From Gammaproteobacteria bacterium (GTDB taxonomy: Bacteria; Pseudomonadota; Gammaproteobacteria; Steroidobacterales; Steroidobacteraceae): a stretch of DNA of 64,000 bases. This document shows positions 1-7,996 of the stretch, in pieces. The stretch covers positions 45,206 through 109,205 of the forward strand of contig VGUH01000008.1 in NCBI GenBank assembly GCA_016874295.1. The letters are read 5' to 3'. The translations under genes and the position numbers were made by a program. How positions within the stretch are numbered: the first letter of the stretch is position 1; the number at the start of each line of letters is the position of its first letter. The notes beneath the pieces were generated by a model. That model saw nothing but the letters and a program-made list of their open reading frames with translations, had not been told where the DNA came from and searched no databases.

Positions 1-1
1 C

Positions 2-808
2 GAGGAATACGTGCGCGACCTGACGCGCCTCATCTCGACGCCGCACCCGGAATACCGGGCGATCGGCGTTGAGGTCGACGGCGAGTGGCGGCAGCTCAAC
101 GCAAACCTGCTGCAGATCGAAAACGAGTACTACAGCTTCATCCGTCCGAAACGCGTCGCTTTCTCCGGCGAGCGGCCGACCAGGGCGCTGCAGCGCGTAG
201 GCGTCCAGTACGTCGAGATGCGTTCGCTCGATATCGGCGCCTACGATCCGGTCGGCGTCAGTCAGCGCAAGCTCCTGTTCCTCGAGGCTTTCGCAGCACT
301 CTGCCTGCTGCGCGACAGCCCGCCGCTATCGGCGGAGCTGTCCGCGCAGTACGAGGCGAACCATGCGACCGTCGCGAGCCGCGGCCGTGAGCGCGGTCTC
401 GCGCTCTGGACCGAACAGGGGACGCTTGCGCTCACTGACTGGGCAGCGGAAATCCTCGACCAGATGCAGGGTATCTGCGAGCTGCTCGACGCCGGCGAGG
501 CCTCGAGACCGTACTCGGCGGCGCTCGCCTTCCAGCGGCAGAAGCTGGTCGACCCGTCGGAGCTGCCTTCGGCGCGCCTGCTCGAGGACATGAAGCGCCA
601 GGGCATGTCGTTCTCCGAGCTCGCGATGTGGATGTCGGAAATGCACCGCGACTACTTCCGCGAACTGTATCCACCGAATGGCGCGCGGCTCGCGGAATTC
701 AGGGACGAGGCCGCGGCCTCGCTCGAGGAACAGCGTGCGGTCGAGACGCGCGATACCCTGCCATTCGGCGAATTCGTGACGCGATATACTCAGGGATCTC
801 TGGTCTGA
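2..808 (+). CDS. gshA: Glutamate-cysteine ligase, C-terminal part (5'-truncated by window edge)
   Basis: First enzyme of glutathione synthesis: ATP-dependent ligation of the glutamate gamma-carboxyl to cysteine, in the cytosol. The window opens inside the gene; the reading frame is open from base 2, leaving the last 268 residues of a protein that is usually about 520 long. Family-diagnostic stretches are LLQIENEYYSFIRPKR and VEMRSLDIGAYDPVGV, which match the gamma-proteobacterial (class I) enzyme (ILQIENELYAPIRPKR and IEVRSLDINPFSPIGV in E. coli). The natural start lies upstream of the window; the GTG at 11 is an internal Val codon. Glutathione-dependent enzymes (GST at 7997, GloA at 9853) occur nearby but not in the same operon. 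Confidence 0.93.
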   Translation, partial: EEYVRDLTRLISTPHPEYRAIGVEVDGEWRQLNANLLQIENEYYSFIRPKRVAFSGERPTRALQRVGVQYVEMRSLDIGAYDPVGVSQRKLLFLEAFAALCLLRDSPPLSAELSAQYEANHATVASRGRERGLALWTEQGTLALTDWAAEILDQMQGICELLDAGEASRPYSAALAFQRQKLVDPSELPSARLLEDMKRQGMSFSELAMWMSEMHRDYFRELYPPNGARLAEFRDEAAASLEEQRAVETRDTLPFGEFVTRYTQGSLV

Positions 809-824
809 CGCGGAACCTGTCCAG

Positions 825-2048
825 GTGAGCGAAGCGGACACCCTCTCGCTGACGGAACAGCTGCAACGTGGATTTCATGGACTGAGATTCGAGGGCCAGC
901 TGGAAGCCGCCTGGCGGCGGGACCAGTTCCGGGAGCGTCTGCGCTACCTGCGCATCAACCTCGCGCTGCTGGCCGCCATCGGCCTCGCGGTGATCGAGGT
1001 CGACCGTGTCGTGATGCCGGCGATCGGGGGAATCGTGCCGGACCTCGCGCGCGTCGGCGTCATGCTGCCGCTGCTGCTGGCGGGCTTTGCGGTCACCTTC
1101 ACGCGCCGCGCCGACACCTGGTACCCGCGCTATATCGCCATCGCCATGACGGCTGCCCTCGCCGCGATGTCCTGGGTCAGCATCGCGGCGTTCACGGGCG
1201 GCGAACCACGCGTCTTCCCGCGAGTGCTGCTGGCGATGGTGGCGGTTTATTTCGTCCTCGGTCTCCCATTCCGCTCCGCGATCGCCGTCAATGCGCTCGG
1301 AGTTGCGGCGTTCGCGGCGATCGCGGCGGTGAAGGGCATGCCGACGACGGACCTGGCCCACTTCCTGCTTGCACTCGCGATCACGAACGTCATCTGCGTC
1401 GCGGGCGCCTGGAATCTCGAGCACGCGCGCCGCACGGCCTGGCTGGAAGGGCAGCGGCTCGCCGAGACCGCGATGCAGGACGGGCTCACGGGCATCCACA
1501 ACCGGCGGCGCTTCGACGATCGCCTGCAGCGCACCTGGGCGCAGGCGGTCCGCGAGCGTCGCCCCCTCGCGCTGCTGCTCGCGGACATCGACCACTTCAA
1601 GGCCTTCAACGACCGTTACGGCCACCAGGCAGGCGACGAGGCGCTGAAGGCGGTGGCCGAGGTGCTGTCGCGCTTTGCGCGGCGCCCGCTGGATCTTGCC
1701 GCGCGCTATGGGGGCGAGGAGTTCGCGGTGATCCTGTTCGACGCGAAGCGCGGCGACGCCGAGCGCATCGCCGGCGAGATTCTCGAGGCGGTGCGCCGGC
1801 TCGGCATCGTGCACCAGGATTCGGCCGCCGCCCCGGTGCTGACGATCAGCATCGGCATCGCCTGCGTGCAGCCTGCGGTGCGGCGCAGCTGGTCCGGGCT
1901 CGTGCAGCTCGCGGATCAGGCGTTGTACGCGGCCAAGGACGGCGGCCGCAACCGCGCGGTCGCACTCGAGCGGGAATACGAGCACATGCAGACCGGCTAC
2001 TTCCACCGCATCGGCACGTCCAGGCAGGAGCCGGGCGAGGGTCAGTAG
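825..2048 (+). CDS. Membrane-anchored diguanylate cyclase (GGDEF)
   Basis: Makes cyclic di-GMP from two GTP at the inner membrane. The 407-residue protein has a roughly 45-residue cytosolic N-terminus, about six hydrophobic helices (residues 45-200), then a GGDEF domain beginning at DGLTGIHNRRRFDD. The active-site loop reads GGEEF and the metal-binding motif is ADIDHFKAFND, so it should be catalytically active. No RxxD inhibitory site is evident just before GGEEF. The membrane part is not a sensor domain I can name. GTG start at 825 sits 16 bp after gshA; a TATACT -10-like box lies at 785-790 inside the gshA end without a convincing -35. The 3' end overlaps the remnant on the other strand by 7 bp. 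Confidence 0.9.
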   Translation: MSEADTLSLTEQLQRGFHGLRFEGQLEAAWRRDQFRERLRYLRINLALLAAIGLAVIEVDRVVMPAIGGIVPDLARVGVMLPLLLAGFAVTFTRRADTWYPRYIAIAMTAALAAMSWVSIAAFTGGEPRVFPRVLLAMVAVYFVLGLPFRSAIAVNALGVAAFAAIAAVKGMPTTDLAHFLLALAITNVICVAGAWNLEHARRTAWLEGQRLAETAMQDGLTGIHNRRRFDDRLQRTWAQAVRERRPLALLLADIDHFKAFNDRYGHQAGDEALKAVAEVLSRFARRPLDLAARYGGEEFAVILFDAKRGDAERIAGEILEAVRRLGIVHQDSAAAPVLTISIGIACVQPAVRRSWSGLVQLADQALYAAKDGGRNRAVALEREYEHMQTGYFHRIGTSRQEPGEGQ

Positions 2049-2185
2049 ATCGCCGTCTCGCGCCGGCCGCCGGAGTCGCGCGCCGCCCTGAACATCCCCT
2101 CGGTGTTGAACTCGAGCGACAGCGCGCCCTGCGCGTCCACGACGATCACGCCGCCGTCGCCGCCGTGGATAGCGATCGAGATCAT
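2042..2185 (-). pseudogene. Isoaspartyl peptidase/L-asparaginase remnant with large internal deletion
   Basis: A 47-codon frame that joins the extreme N-terminus of an Ntn-type isoaspartyl peptidase (MISIAIHGG, family start IAIHGGAG) directly to its extreme C-terminus (GGVIVVDAQGALSLEFNTEGM, then FRAARDSGGRRETAIY; E. coli IaaA has GGLIAIDHEGNVALPFNTEGM near its end). About 250 residues, including the autocleavage Thr and active site, are missing, so it cannot be functional as that enzyme. The frame stays open across the junction, which suggests recombination between the two GGxGG-coding segments. It overlaps the last 7 bp of the cyclase gene on the other strand. Confidence 0.7.
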
Positions 2186-2328
2186 CGGTTCGTCTCCGTC
2201 TGCGGCCGCCAGCTGCGTGGTAGCCGGGCAGGCCGCGAGGGCCGTCAGGAAGGGGAATCGTATCCTTGGTATTATCTGTGAACAGCACCCCGGCGGGCGA
2301 GCGGCCCGGACGGTGCAGGAGTCCTCTG

Positions 2329-3297
2329 ATGAGCTCAGTCGCGCGGGCGCTGGCCGCGGCCTTGCTCCTCGCGCTCGCCGCCTGCGGCGACGGCAATGAC
2401 GCGCTGCTCGGCACGCTCGAGCGCGATCGCCTCGAGCTGGTGGCCGAGGCGCAGGAGACGATCCTCGAGATCGCCGTCCGCGAGGGCGAGCCCGTGCAGT
2501 CCGGGCAGCTTCTGCTGCGCCTCGACCCGTCCGCCGCCGCGGCCCGACTCGAGCAGGCGCGCGCGAACGCAACCCAGGCGGAGCGCCGCCACGCGGAAAA
2601 CGTCGCCGGCACGCGCCGGGAGCAGGTGAACCAGGCGCGCGCGAACGTCGTGGGCGCCGCGGCGCGCGCCGCGACCGAGTCGAAGGAATTCGACCGCATC
2701 GACAGACTGGTCGCGCAACAGCTCCTGCCGGCGAGTACGCTCGATCGGCAGCGTGCGCTGCGCGACGGCGCGGCTGCCGACGAGCGCGCCGCCCGCGACC
2801 GGCTCGAGGAGCTGGTACACGGTACGCGCGCCGAGGTGATCGAGCAGTCCGCCGCCGCGCTCGCTGCTGCACGCGCGCGGGTCACGGGGCTGGAGCTCTC
2901 GCTCGAGCGCCATGCCGTGCGCGCGCCGCGCGACGGCGTCGTGGACGCGCTCCCGTACAAGCTCGGCGAGCGCCCACCGAAAGGCGCACCGGTGCTGGTG
3001 ATGCTGGCGGGCGGCGCGCCGCACGCACGCGTGTTCATACCCGAGTCGCGCCGCGCAGCCGTCGGTGCCGGGACGGCGGCGACCGTGCGCTTCGACGGCT
3101 CCGACCGCGCCTGGCGGGCCGAGATCCGCTACGTTTCGTCCGAGGCCGCATTCACGCCGTACTACGCCCTGAACGAGCGCGAGCGCGGCCGGCTCGCATA
3201 CCTCGCCGAGGTCGTGCTGACCGAACCCGAGGCCGTGACGCTGCCGACCGGCATACCGGTCGAAGTGACCCTCGAGGCGGGCAAGGCCGGCCCGTGA
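2329..3297 (+). CDS. HlyD-family membrane fusion lipoprotein of an ABC-2 exporter
   Basis: Periplasmic adaptor that links an inner-membrane exporter to an outer-membrane channel. The start at 2329 is chosen because AGGAG at 2317-2321 precedes it and the product then begins with a lipoprotein signal (residues 1-19, lipobox LAAC). After the Cys come a biotinyl-lipoyl half (EGEPVQSGQLLLRLD), a long alpha-helical hairpin (about 60-190) and the returning lipoyl half (VRAPRDGVVDALPYKLGE) and beta-barrel. Length, 322 residues, fits YbhG/YhiI-type adaptors. Its stop codon overlaps the GTG of the ATPase gene (GTGA), so the three genes 2329-5335 form one translationally coupled operon. The substrate is unknown; drugs or lipophilic compounds are typical. 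Confidence 0.88.
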   Translation: MSSVARALAAALLLALAACGDGNDALLGTLERDRLELVAEAQETILEIAVREGEPVQSGQLLLRLDPSAAAARLEQARANATQAERRHAENVAGTRREQVNQARANVVGAAARAATESKEFDRIDRLVAQQLLPASTLDRQRALRDGAAADERAARDRLEELVHGTRAEVIEQSAAALAAARARVTGLELSLERHAVRAPRDGVVDALPYKLGERPPKGAPVLVMLAGGAPHARVFIPESRRAAVGAGTAATVRFDGSDRAWRAEIRYVSSEAAFTPYYALNERERGRLAYLAEVVLTEPEAVTLPTGIPVEVTLEAGKAGP

Positions 3298-4244
3298 GCG
3301 TCGCGATCACGGCGCGCGACCTGGCGCGGCGCTTCGGCGCGAAATGGGCCGTCGCGGGGATCGATCTCGACGTGCCGCGCGCGCAGATCTACGGCTTCCT
3401 CGGCCCGAACGGCTCCGGCAAGTCAACCACCATCCGCATGCTTTGCGGCCTGCTCGTGCCGACGCGCGGCACGGTAACCGTGCTCGGGCACCCGGCGCCG
3501 AAGGAGTCCGAGGTCGTGCGCCGCAAGCTCGGCTACATGACCCAGCGCTTCTCGCTGTGGGAGGACCTCACGGTCCGCGAGAACCTCGAGTTCATGTGCC
3601 GAGTCTACGGGCTCGGCCGCGCCGCGATCCGCGAGCGCATCGCCGACCGCATGCGCCGCTATGACCTCGAGGGCATCGCGGCGCAGCGCGCCGGCACGCT
3701 GTCCGGCGGCCAACGCCAGCGTCTCGCGCTCGGCGCGGCAACCCTGCACGACCCGGAGCTGCTGCTGCTCGACGAGCCGACCAATGCGGTCGACCCGCAG
3801 AGCCGGCGCGATTTCTGGGAGAGCCTGTTCGAGCTCGTCGGCCGCGGGACGACGATCCTCGTGTCCACGCACTACATGGACGAGGCGGAGCGCTGCCACC
3901 GGCTCGCGATCCTGGACGCCGGGCGCGTCGCGGCGGAGGGCGAGCCGAAGGACCTCGCGCGCGACATCGACGCCGTGGTGGTGGAAATCGGCGAAATCGA
4001 CTTTGCCGCCGCGCGCCGTTCGCTCGCCGGCGTGGGCGCCGTGCGCAGCATCGCCCAGCTCGGCAACCGGCTGCGGGTGCTGCTGCCGCACGGCACGGCC
4101 GAGCCGGCACGGCTGATTCGTGCCGCACTCGCTGACGGCAATCCGGGCGCGAGGGTGGAGCTGGTGGGTGCGTCGCTCGAGGACGTATTCGTCGCCGCGA
4201 CGCGGTTGCGTGGCGAGGCCGCGCGGCCGGAGCGCGCGGCGTGA
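3294..4244 (+). CDS. ABC transporter ATPase (ABC-2 type exporter)
   Basis: Single nucleotide-binding domain of 316 residues, powering the permease encoded next. Walker A is GPNGSGKST (about residue 37), the Q-loop is TQRFSLWEDL, the signature is LSGGQRQRLAL, Walker B is LLLLDEPT and the switch His lies in VSTHYMDEAERC. A C-terminal extension of about 90 residues follows, as in YbhF/CcmA-like ATPases; E. coli YbhF has two NBDs, whereas this protein has one, so the functional dimer must be a homodimer. GTG start at 3294 overlaps the previous stop; its own stop overlaps the next GTG at 4241. Confidence 0.93.
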   Translation: MSVAITARDLARRFGAKWAVAGIDLDVPRAQIYGFLGPNGSGKSTTIRMLCGLLVPTRGTVTVLGHPAPKESEVVRRKLGYMTQRFSLWEDLTVRENLEFMCRVYGLGRAAIRERIADRMRRYDLEGIAAQRAGTLSGGQRQRLALGAATLHDPELLLLDEPTNAVDPQSRRDFWESLFELVGRGTTILVSTHYMDEAERCHRLAILDAGRVAAEGEPKDLARDIDAVVVEIGEIDFAAARRSLAGVGAVRSIAQLGNRLRVLLPHGTAEPARLIRAALADGNPGARVELVGASLEDVFVAATRLRGEAARPERAA

Positions 4245-5335
4245 AGTGGCTCGAGCGCCTCGCCGCGGTCGCGGCCAAAGAGGTGCGCCAGCTCGCGCGC
4301 GACCGCATCACGATCGGCCTGATCGTCGGTATTCCGGCGATCCAACTCCTGCTGTACGGCTACGCGATCAACTTCGACGTGCGCGGAGTCCAGACCGTGG
4401 TGCTCGACCAGGCGCGCAGCTCGCTGTCGCGACGCCTGGTCGGCGACCTCGGTGTGACGCAGGTGCTCGGCGGGATCCGCCAGGCGCGCACGGACGCCGA
4501 ACTGCACGAGCTGATGCGCCAGGGCGACGCCAACATCGCGATCGTGATCCCGGCGGACGTCGAGCGGCGCATCGCGCAGGGCGATCGCGCGGCCCTGCAG
4601 ATCCTCGTCGACGGCAGCCAGCCCGTGCTCGAGAACGTCGCCGCCGGGCTCGCCTCGTTGCCGTTCCTCAGGCGCCCGGGCCGGCCTGCCGCGGCGCGGC
4701 CGGTCGAGATCATGGTCGCGTACAACCCGGAGCGGCGCACTGCGGTGCAGATCGTGCCGGCGTTGTGCGGGGTCATCCTGACCATGACGATGATGGTCTT
4801 CACCTCGACCGCGATCGTGCGCGAACGCGAGCGCGGGAACCTCGAACTGCTGATCACGACGCCGGTTTCGACCGCGGAACTGATGGCCGGGAAGCTGCTG
4901 CCTTACGTCGGTATCGGCCTGATCCAGACGACGCTGATCCTCGCGCTCGGCTACTGGCTGTTCGGCGTGGCGATCCAGGGGAGTCTCATCGAGCTGTACC
5001 TTGGGGCGCTGCTCTTCATCGCGGCCTCGCTGTCGATGGGCCTCCTGATCTCGACCGTCGCACAGACGCAGTTCCAGGCGATCCAGATGTCGCTGGTGAT
5101 GGTGCTGCCCTCGATCCTGATGTCCGGGTTCATGTTCCCGTTCGAGGGGATGCCGAAGGCCGCCCAGTGGATCGCCCAGGTGTTGCCGCTCACCCATTTC
5201 AACGAGATCATTCGCGGCATCGTGCTGCGCGGCGCCTCGCTCGCCGACATGCGGTTCGAGCTGGGCAAGCTCTCGGTGATCCTGATTCTCATGCTGACTT
5301 TCGCCATGGCGCGCTTCCGCAAGCGCCTCGACTAG
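4241..5335 (+). CDS. ABC-2 type permease
   Basis: Membrane subunit of the exporter. It has an N-terminal helix (about 25-45, LIVGIPAIQLLLYGYAINFD), a large periplasmic loop of about 140 residues, then five hydrophobic helices from about residue 175 to 360. The motif RERERGNLELLITTPVS in the cytosolic elbow before the core helices is characteristic of ABC-2/YhhJ-YbhR permeases. Length, 364 residues, is normal. Only one permease gene is present, whereas YbhFSR-type systems have two, so a homodimer is likely. No gene follows on this strand for 356 bp, so the operon ends here. Confidence 0.9.
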   Translation: MKWLERLAAVAAKEVRQLARDRITIGLIVGIPAIQLLLYGYAINFDVRGVQTVVLDQARSSLSRRLVGDLGVTQVLGGIRQARTDAELHELMRQGDANIAIVIPADVERRIAQGDRAALQILVDGSQPVLENVAAGLASLPFLRRPGRPAAARPVEIMVAYNPERRTAVQIVPALCGVILTMTMMVFTSTAIVRERERGNLELLITTPVSTAELMAGKLLPYVGIGLIQTTLILALGYWLFGVAIQGSLIELYLGALLFIAASLSMGLLISTVAQTQFQAIQMSLVMVLPSILMSGFMFPFEGMPKAAQWIAQVLPLTHFNEIIRGIVLRGASLADMRFELGKLSVILILMLTFAMARFRKRLD

Positions 5336-5415
5336 GGGTCTGTCCCCCGGGGTCAGTCCGCTCTGGCCCCGCAACCCGTGACGCTGTAAGTACTTATCGC
5401 CAAAGGGGCCTGACC
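5336..5415. repeat. REP-like palindromic cluster
   Basis: Directly after the permease stop lie three related GC-rich half-palindromes, GGGGTCTGTCCCCC, GGGGTCAGTCC and GGGGCCTGACCC, separated by the perfect palindrome TAAGTACTTA at about 5389. The GGGGTC-TGACCCC theme is typical of REP sequences mobilised by REP-associated tyrosine transposases, though no such transposase gene is in the window. The inner TAAGTACTTAT sequence recurs in the hairpin at 6063-6168. The remainder of the gap to 5691 holds the leader of the RRM gene and no ORF I can support. Confidence 0.5.
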
Positions 5416-5631
5416 CGTCCGGACCCTCTGAATCCCCGCATTTCCAGCCCTTTCCGTGAACTACGCAAATGGAACGCCCCCGAGGGTCATGCTATTCTCC
5501 GCGCCGACCGTAGCCCCCGGGCACGGCCAAGGTGACAGGACCCGCTGATCGAAGATTCGCCCTGCCGAGCTCATTTGCCCGCCTAGACGATCCCGACCGT
5601 GTTTCCTGCCGTTGTGAATGGCTGTCGTCGA

Positions 5632-5657
5632 CCCTCGCATGAGGGCCGCTCGCGGCC
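5632..5657 (+). promoter_or_regulatory. Overlapping alternative hairpins in the leader of the RRM gene
   Basis: Two stems share bases: CCCTC (5632-5636) with GAGGG (5641-5645), and GGCCG (5644-5648) with CGGCC (5653-5657). They cannot form together because both need 5644-5645. They lie 35-60 nt upstream of the start codon of a small RNA-binding protein, a class whose mRNAs often have structured, cold-responsive leaders. A possible -10 (TATTCT, about 5493) would give a leader near 190 nt. Function as an RNA switch is inference. Confidence 0.35.
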
Positions 5658-5691
5658 GTTCTGTATCTGAAATAAGCGAGAGACTTGAGTC

Positions 5692-6015
5692 ATGAAGATC
5701 TATGTTGGAAACCTGCCTTTTTCGGCGACCGAGGCCCAGGTGCGCGACCTGTTTGCGCAGCACGGCGCGGTCGAGAGCGTGGCCCTGCCGGCGGACCGTG
5801 AGACGGGTCGTCCACGCGGGTTCGGCTTCGTCGAGATGCCGCAGGCCGAGGCCGCCAAGGCCATCGAGGCGCTGAACGGATTCACGATGGGTGGCCGTCA
5901 GCTGCGCGTCAACGAGGCGCAGGATCGTCCGCGCGGCCCGCGTCCGGGCGGCGGCGGCTTCCGTCCGGGTGGCGGCGGCTTCCGCTCCGGCGGTGGCGGC
6001 GGCGGTCGCTGGTAA
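5692..6015 (+). CDS. Small RRM RNA-binding protein with Gly-rich tail
   Basis: Single RNA-recognition motif of about 75 residues followed by a Gly/Arg/Pro-rich tail (about 82-107), 107 residues in all. RNP2 is IYVGNL (residues 3-8) and RNP1 is RGFGFVEM (about 43-50), both with the aromatic residues that stack on RNA. Such proteins resemble the cold-inducible Rbp family of cyanobacteria and proteobacteria and probably act as RNA chaperones. Monocistronic: a 356-bp upstream gap with structured leader, and a strong terminator 21 bp after the stop. The ribosome site is weak (GAGAGAC), which fits leader control of translation. Confidence 0.92.
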   Translation: MKIYVGNLPFSATEAQVRDLFAQHGAVESVALPADRETGRPRGFGFVEMPQAEAAKAIEALNGFTMGGRQLRVNEAQDRPRGPRPGGGGFRPGGGGFRSGGGGGGRW

Positions 6016-6036
6016 GCGATCGAGCGTCAGCTCACG

Positions 6037-6063
6037 AAAGGCCCGCTCCGGCGGGCCTTTTTT
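6037..6063 (+). terminator. Rho-independent terminator of the RRM gene
   Basis: Perfect 10-bp stem (AAAGGCCCGC paired with GCGGGCCTTT, loop TCCG) running into a T-run, 21 bp after the RRM stop codon. Confidence 0.92.
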
Positions 6064-6168
6064 CATGGTGCCGTTTTCATGGTGCCGGGTCGCACATATC
6101 GTACTTATTGGCCTTGTTGCCAATAAGTACGATATGTGCGACCCGGCACCATGAAAACGGCACCATGA
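6063..6168. repeat. Perfect inverted repeat, 50-bp arms with 6-nt loop
   Basis: Bases 6063-6112 are the exact reverse complement of 6119-6168, separated by CTTGTT. Each arm contains the phrase TCATGGTGCCG or its complement twice and ends at the loop in GTACTTATTGGC, which resembles the TAAGTACTTAT core of the REP-like cluster at 5336. The left arm begins within the T-run of the terminator and the right arm ends on the start codons of the glycosylase gene. As RNA it would form a very stable hairpin that buries that start. It is probably a REP/MITE-like insertion. Confidence 0.9.
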
Positions 6169-6671
6169 TGAAACGCCTCAGCGGCTTCCCGCCCATCGCC
6201 GACCGCCACGCACGGGTGCTGATCCTCGGCAGCATGCCGAGCGAGGCCTCGCTGGCCGCAAATGAGTATTACGCCTTCCGTCACAACCAGTTCTGGCGGA
6301 TCGCCGGCGAGATCGCCGGCGTTGCGCCCGACGCCCCGTACGCGCGCCGCACGGCGGCGCTCAAGCGCTGCCGCATCGCGCTCTGGGATGTCGTCGCAAG
6401 CTGCGTCCGGTCCGGAAGCCTCGACTCTGCGATCCGCGAGGACAGCATCCGCGTCAACGACTTCGCCGCCTTCCTGGCCGCGCATCCGGGAATCCGGCGC
6501 ATCTGCTTCAACGGCCGCAAGGCGGAGTCCGTCTGGCGCCGTCACGTCGCGCCAGCGCTGCCCGCGACTCCGGAACTCGGGCACTTGCTCCTCCCGTCCA
6601 CGAGCCCGGCTCATGCCGGGATGAGTTATCGTGCCAAGCTTCGCACCTGGCGGAGTGCCATCCTGTGTTGA
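6165..6671 (+). CDS. Hypoxanthine-DNA glycosylase (UDG superfamily, family 6)
   Basis: Removes deaminated adenine (hypoxanthine) from DNA in base-excision repair. The N-terminal motif LILGSMPSEASLAANEYYA then FRHNQFW matches the GSxPG-SL-YYA-NxFW signature of family 6, and the C-terminal motif LLPSTSPAHAG matches its SPA loop. Length is 168 residues from ATG 6165 or 167 from ATG 6168; neither has a clear Shine-Dalgarno, and both sit in the right arm of the 6063-6168 hairpin. The last 7 bp overlap the next gene (GTG 6665), implying coupling. Confidence 0.8.
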   Translation: MMKRLSGFPPIADRHARVLILGSMPSEASLAANEYYAFRHNQFWRIAGEIAGVAPDAPYARRTAALKRCRIALWDVVASCVRSGSLDSAIREDSIRVNDFAAFLAAHPGIRRICFNGRKAESVWRRHVAPALPATPELGHLLLPSTSPAHAGMSYRAKLRTWRSAILC

Positions 6672-7993
6672 ATCGCCGCCAACTGCTACAGGGCCTGGGA
6701 GCAGGCGCAGCGCTCGCCGGCGTCGGCACGCGCGCCGTCGCCGCTGCTGCAGCGCCCGAGGTCCTCGTCATCGGCGCCGGCGGCGCGGGCCTCGTTGCCG
6801 CGAAAGAACTGGCATCGATGGGCATCGCCGCGCTTGTGCTCGAGGCACGCGACCGCATCGGCGGCCGTGCCTTTACCGACTCGAGCCTCGGCGTGCCCTG
6901 GGACCGCGGCTGCTTCTGGCTGCATGCCTCGAATATCAATCCGTGGATGGACTACGCGCGCCGGAACGGGTTCGAGGTTCAGCCCGACCGGTTTGCGCGC
7001 GAGTTCTACGACCGATCGAAGCGCCTGGGCGGAACCGAAACCGCCGGGCACCGTGCCGTCGCGGAGCGCGTGCAGCGCGAGCTCGAGCGCGCCGGCAGCC
7101 GCGGCCTCGACATTGCCGCCGAGGCGGCGCTGACGCAGCAGACGCTCGCGGACCCCTGGTATCCGATGGTGATGGCGGAACTTACGGGCTGGGAGGGCAT
7201 CGAGCCGGCGAACTATTCCGTGCTCGACTCGCATCAGTTCGTCGAGGACGGCGGGGACTGCGTGATCCCGCGCGGCTACGGCACGTTGCTCGCACACTAC
7301 GCGAAGGGCATCGAGGTGAAGCTTGGCACCCCCGTGACCCGTATCCGCTGGGGCGGCAATGGCGTCGCGGCCGAGACCGCGGCCGGGCTCGTGAGCGCGC
7401 GCGTCGCGGTCGTCGCGCTGCCGTCCGCGGCGATCGCCGAGGGCTCGGTCATCTTCTCGCCGCACCTGCCGGCCGAGGTGCTGCAGGCGCACCACGACCT
7501 GCCGCTCGGCATCCTCGAGAAGATCGCGCTGCGCTTCAAGCGCAATGTCTTCCCGTCCGAGGCGACCGAATTCCTGCGCATGAAACACGCCGACGGCCGC
7601 GGGCTCAGCTACCTGACCCGGCACGGCGGCAGCAACGTGTGCATCGCGTTCGCGCCGGGGCGCCTCGCGCGCGAACTCGAGGCGCGCGGCGAGGCCGCGG
7701 CAATCGAGCATGCGCTCGAGGAGCTGGCGGCGATGCTGGGCGGCGACGTGCGCAAGCATTTCGCCGAGGGCCGGGCGACCGCCTGGGCGTCGGACCCTTA
7801 CTCACGCGGTGCCTACTCGTACTGCTTGCCCGGCCGCTTCGGCGCGCGCTCGGTTCTCACGCGCCCCGTCGGCGGGCGCATCGTCTTCGCCGGCGAGCAC
7901 ACGCAGCAGAACGCGTACGGCACGCTGCACGGCGCGTACCTGTCCGGCGTGCGCGCCGCTGCCGAGGCGCGCCGCCTCCTCGCGAGGGCCTGA
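6665..7993 (+). CDS. FAD-dependent amine oxidase family protein, Tat-exported
   Basis: Flavin monoamine-oxidase-like oxidoreductase of 442 residues. A twin-arginine-type signal is seen at residues 2-30 (NRRQLLQGLGAG, then an Ala-rich segment), so it is probably periplasmic. The dinucleotide-binding motif is VLVIGAGGAGLVAAKEL, followed by RIGGRAFT (the GG-doublet of the amine-oxidase fold), and the C-terminal FAD motif is FAGEHTQQNAYGTLHGA. Substrate cannot be deduced. GTG start at 6665 overlaps the glycosylase stop; the GST gene follows after 3 bp, so 6165-9825 read as one operon. Confidence 0.87.
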   Translation: MLNRRQLLQGLGAGAALAGVGTRAVAAAAAPEVLVIGAGGAGLVAAKELASMGIAALVLEARDRIGGRAFTDSSLGVPWDRGCFWLHASNINPWMDYARRNGFEVQPDRFAREFYDRSKRLGGTETAGHRAVAERVQRELERAGSRGLDIAAEAALTQQTLADPWYPMVMAELTGWEGIEPANYSVLDSHQFVEDGGDCVIPRGYGTLLAHYAKGIEVKLGTPVTRIRWGGNGVAAETAAGLVSARVAVVALPSAAIAEGSVIFSPHLPAEVLQAHHDLPLGILEKIALRFKRNVFPSEATEFLRMKHADGRGLSYLTRHGGSNVCIAFAPGRLARELEARGEAAAIEHALEELAAMLGGDVRKHFAEGRATAWASDPYSRGAYSYCLPGRFGARSVLTRPVGGRIVFAGEHTQQNAYGTLHGAYLSGVRAAAEARRLLARA

Positions 7994-7996
7994 TCC

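Noticed and set aside
785..790. TATACT at the gshA end as the promoter of the diguanylate cyclase
   Set aside because: No acceptable -35 at 16-18 bp; kept only as a remark in the gene entry.
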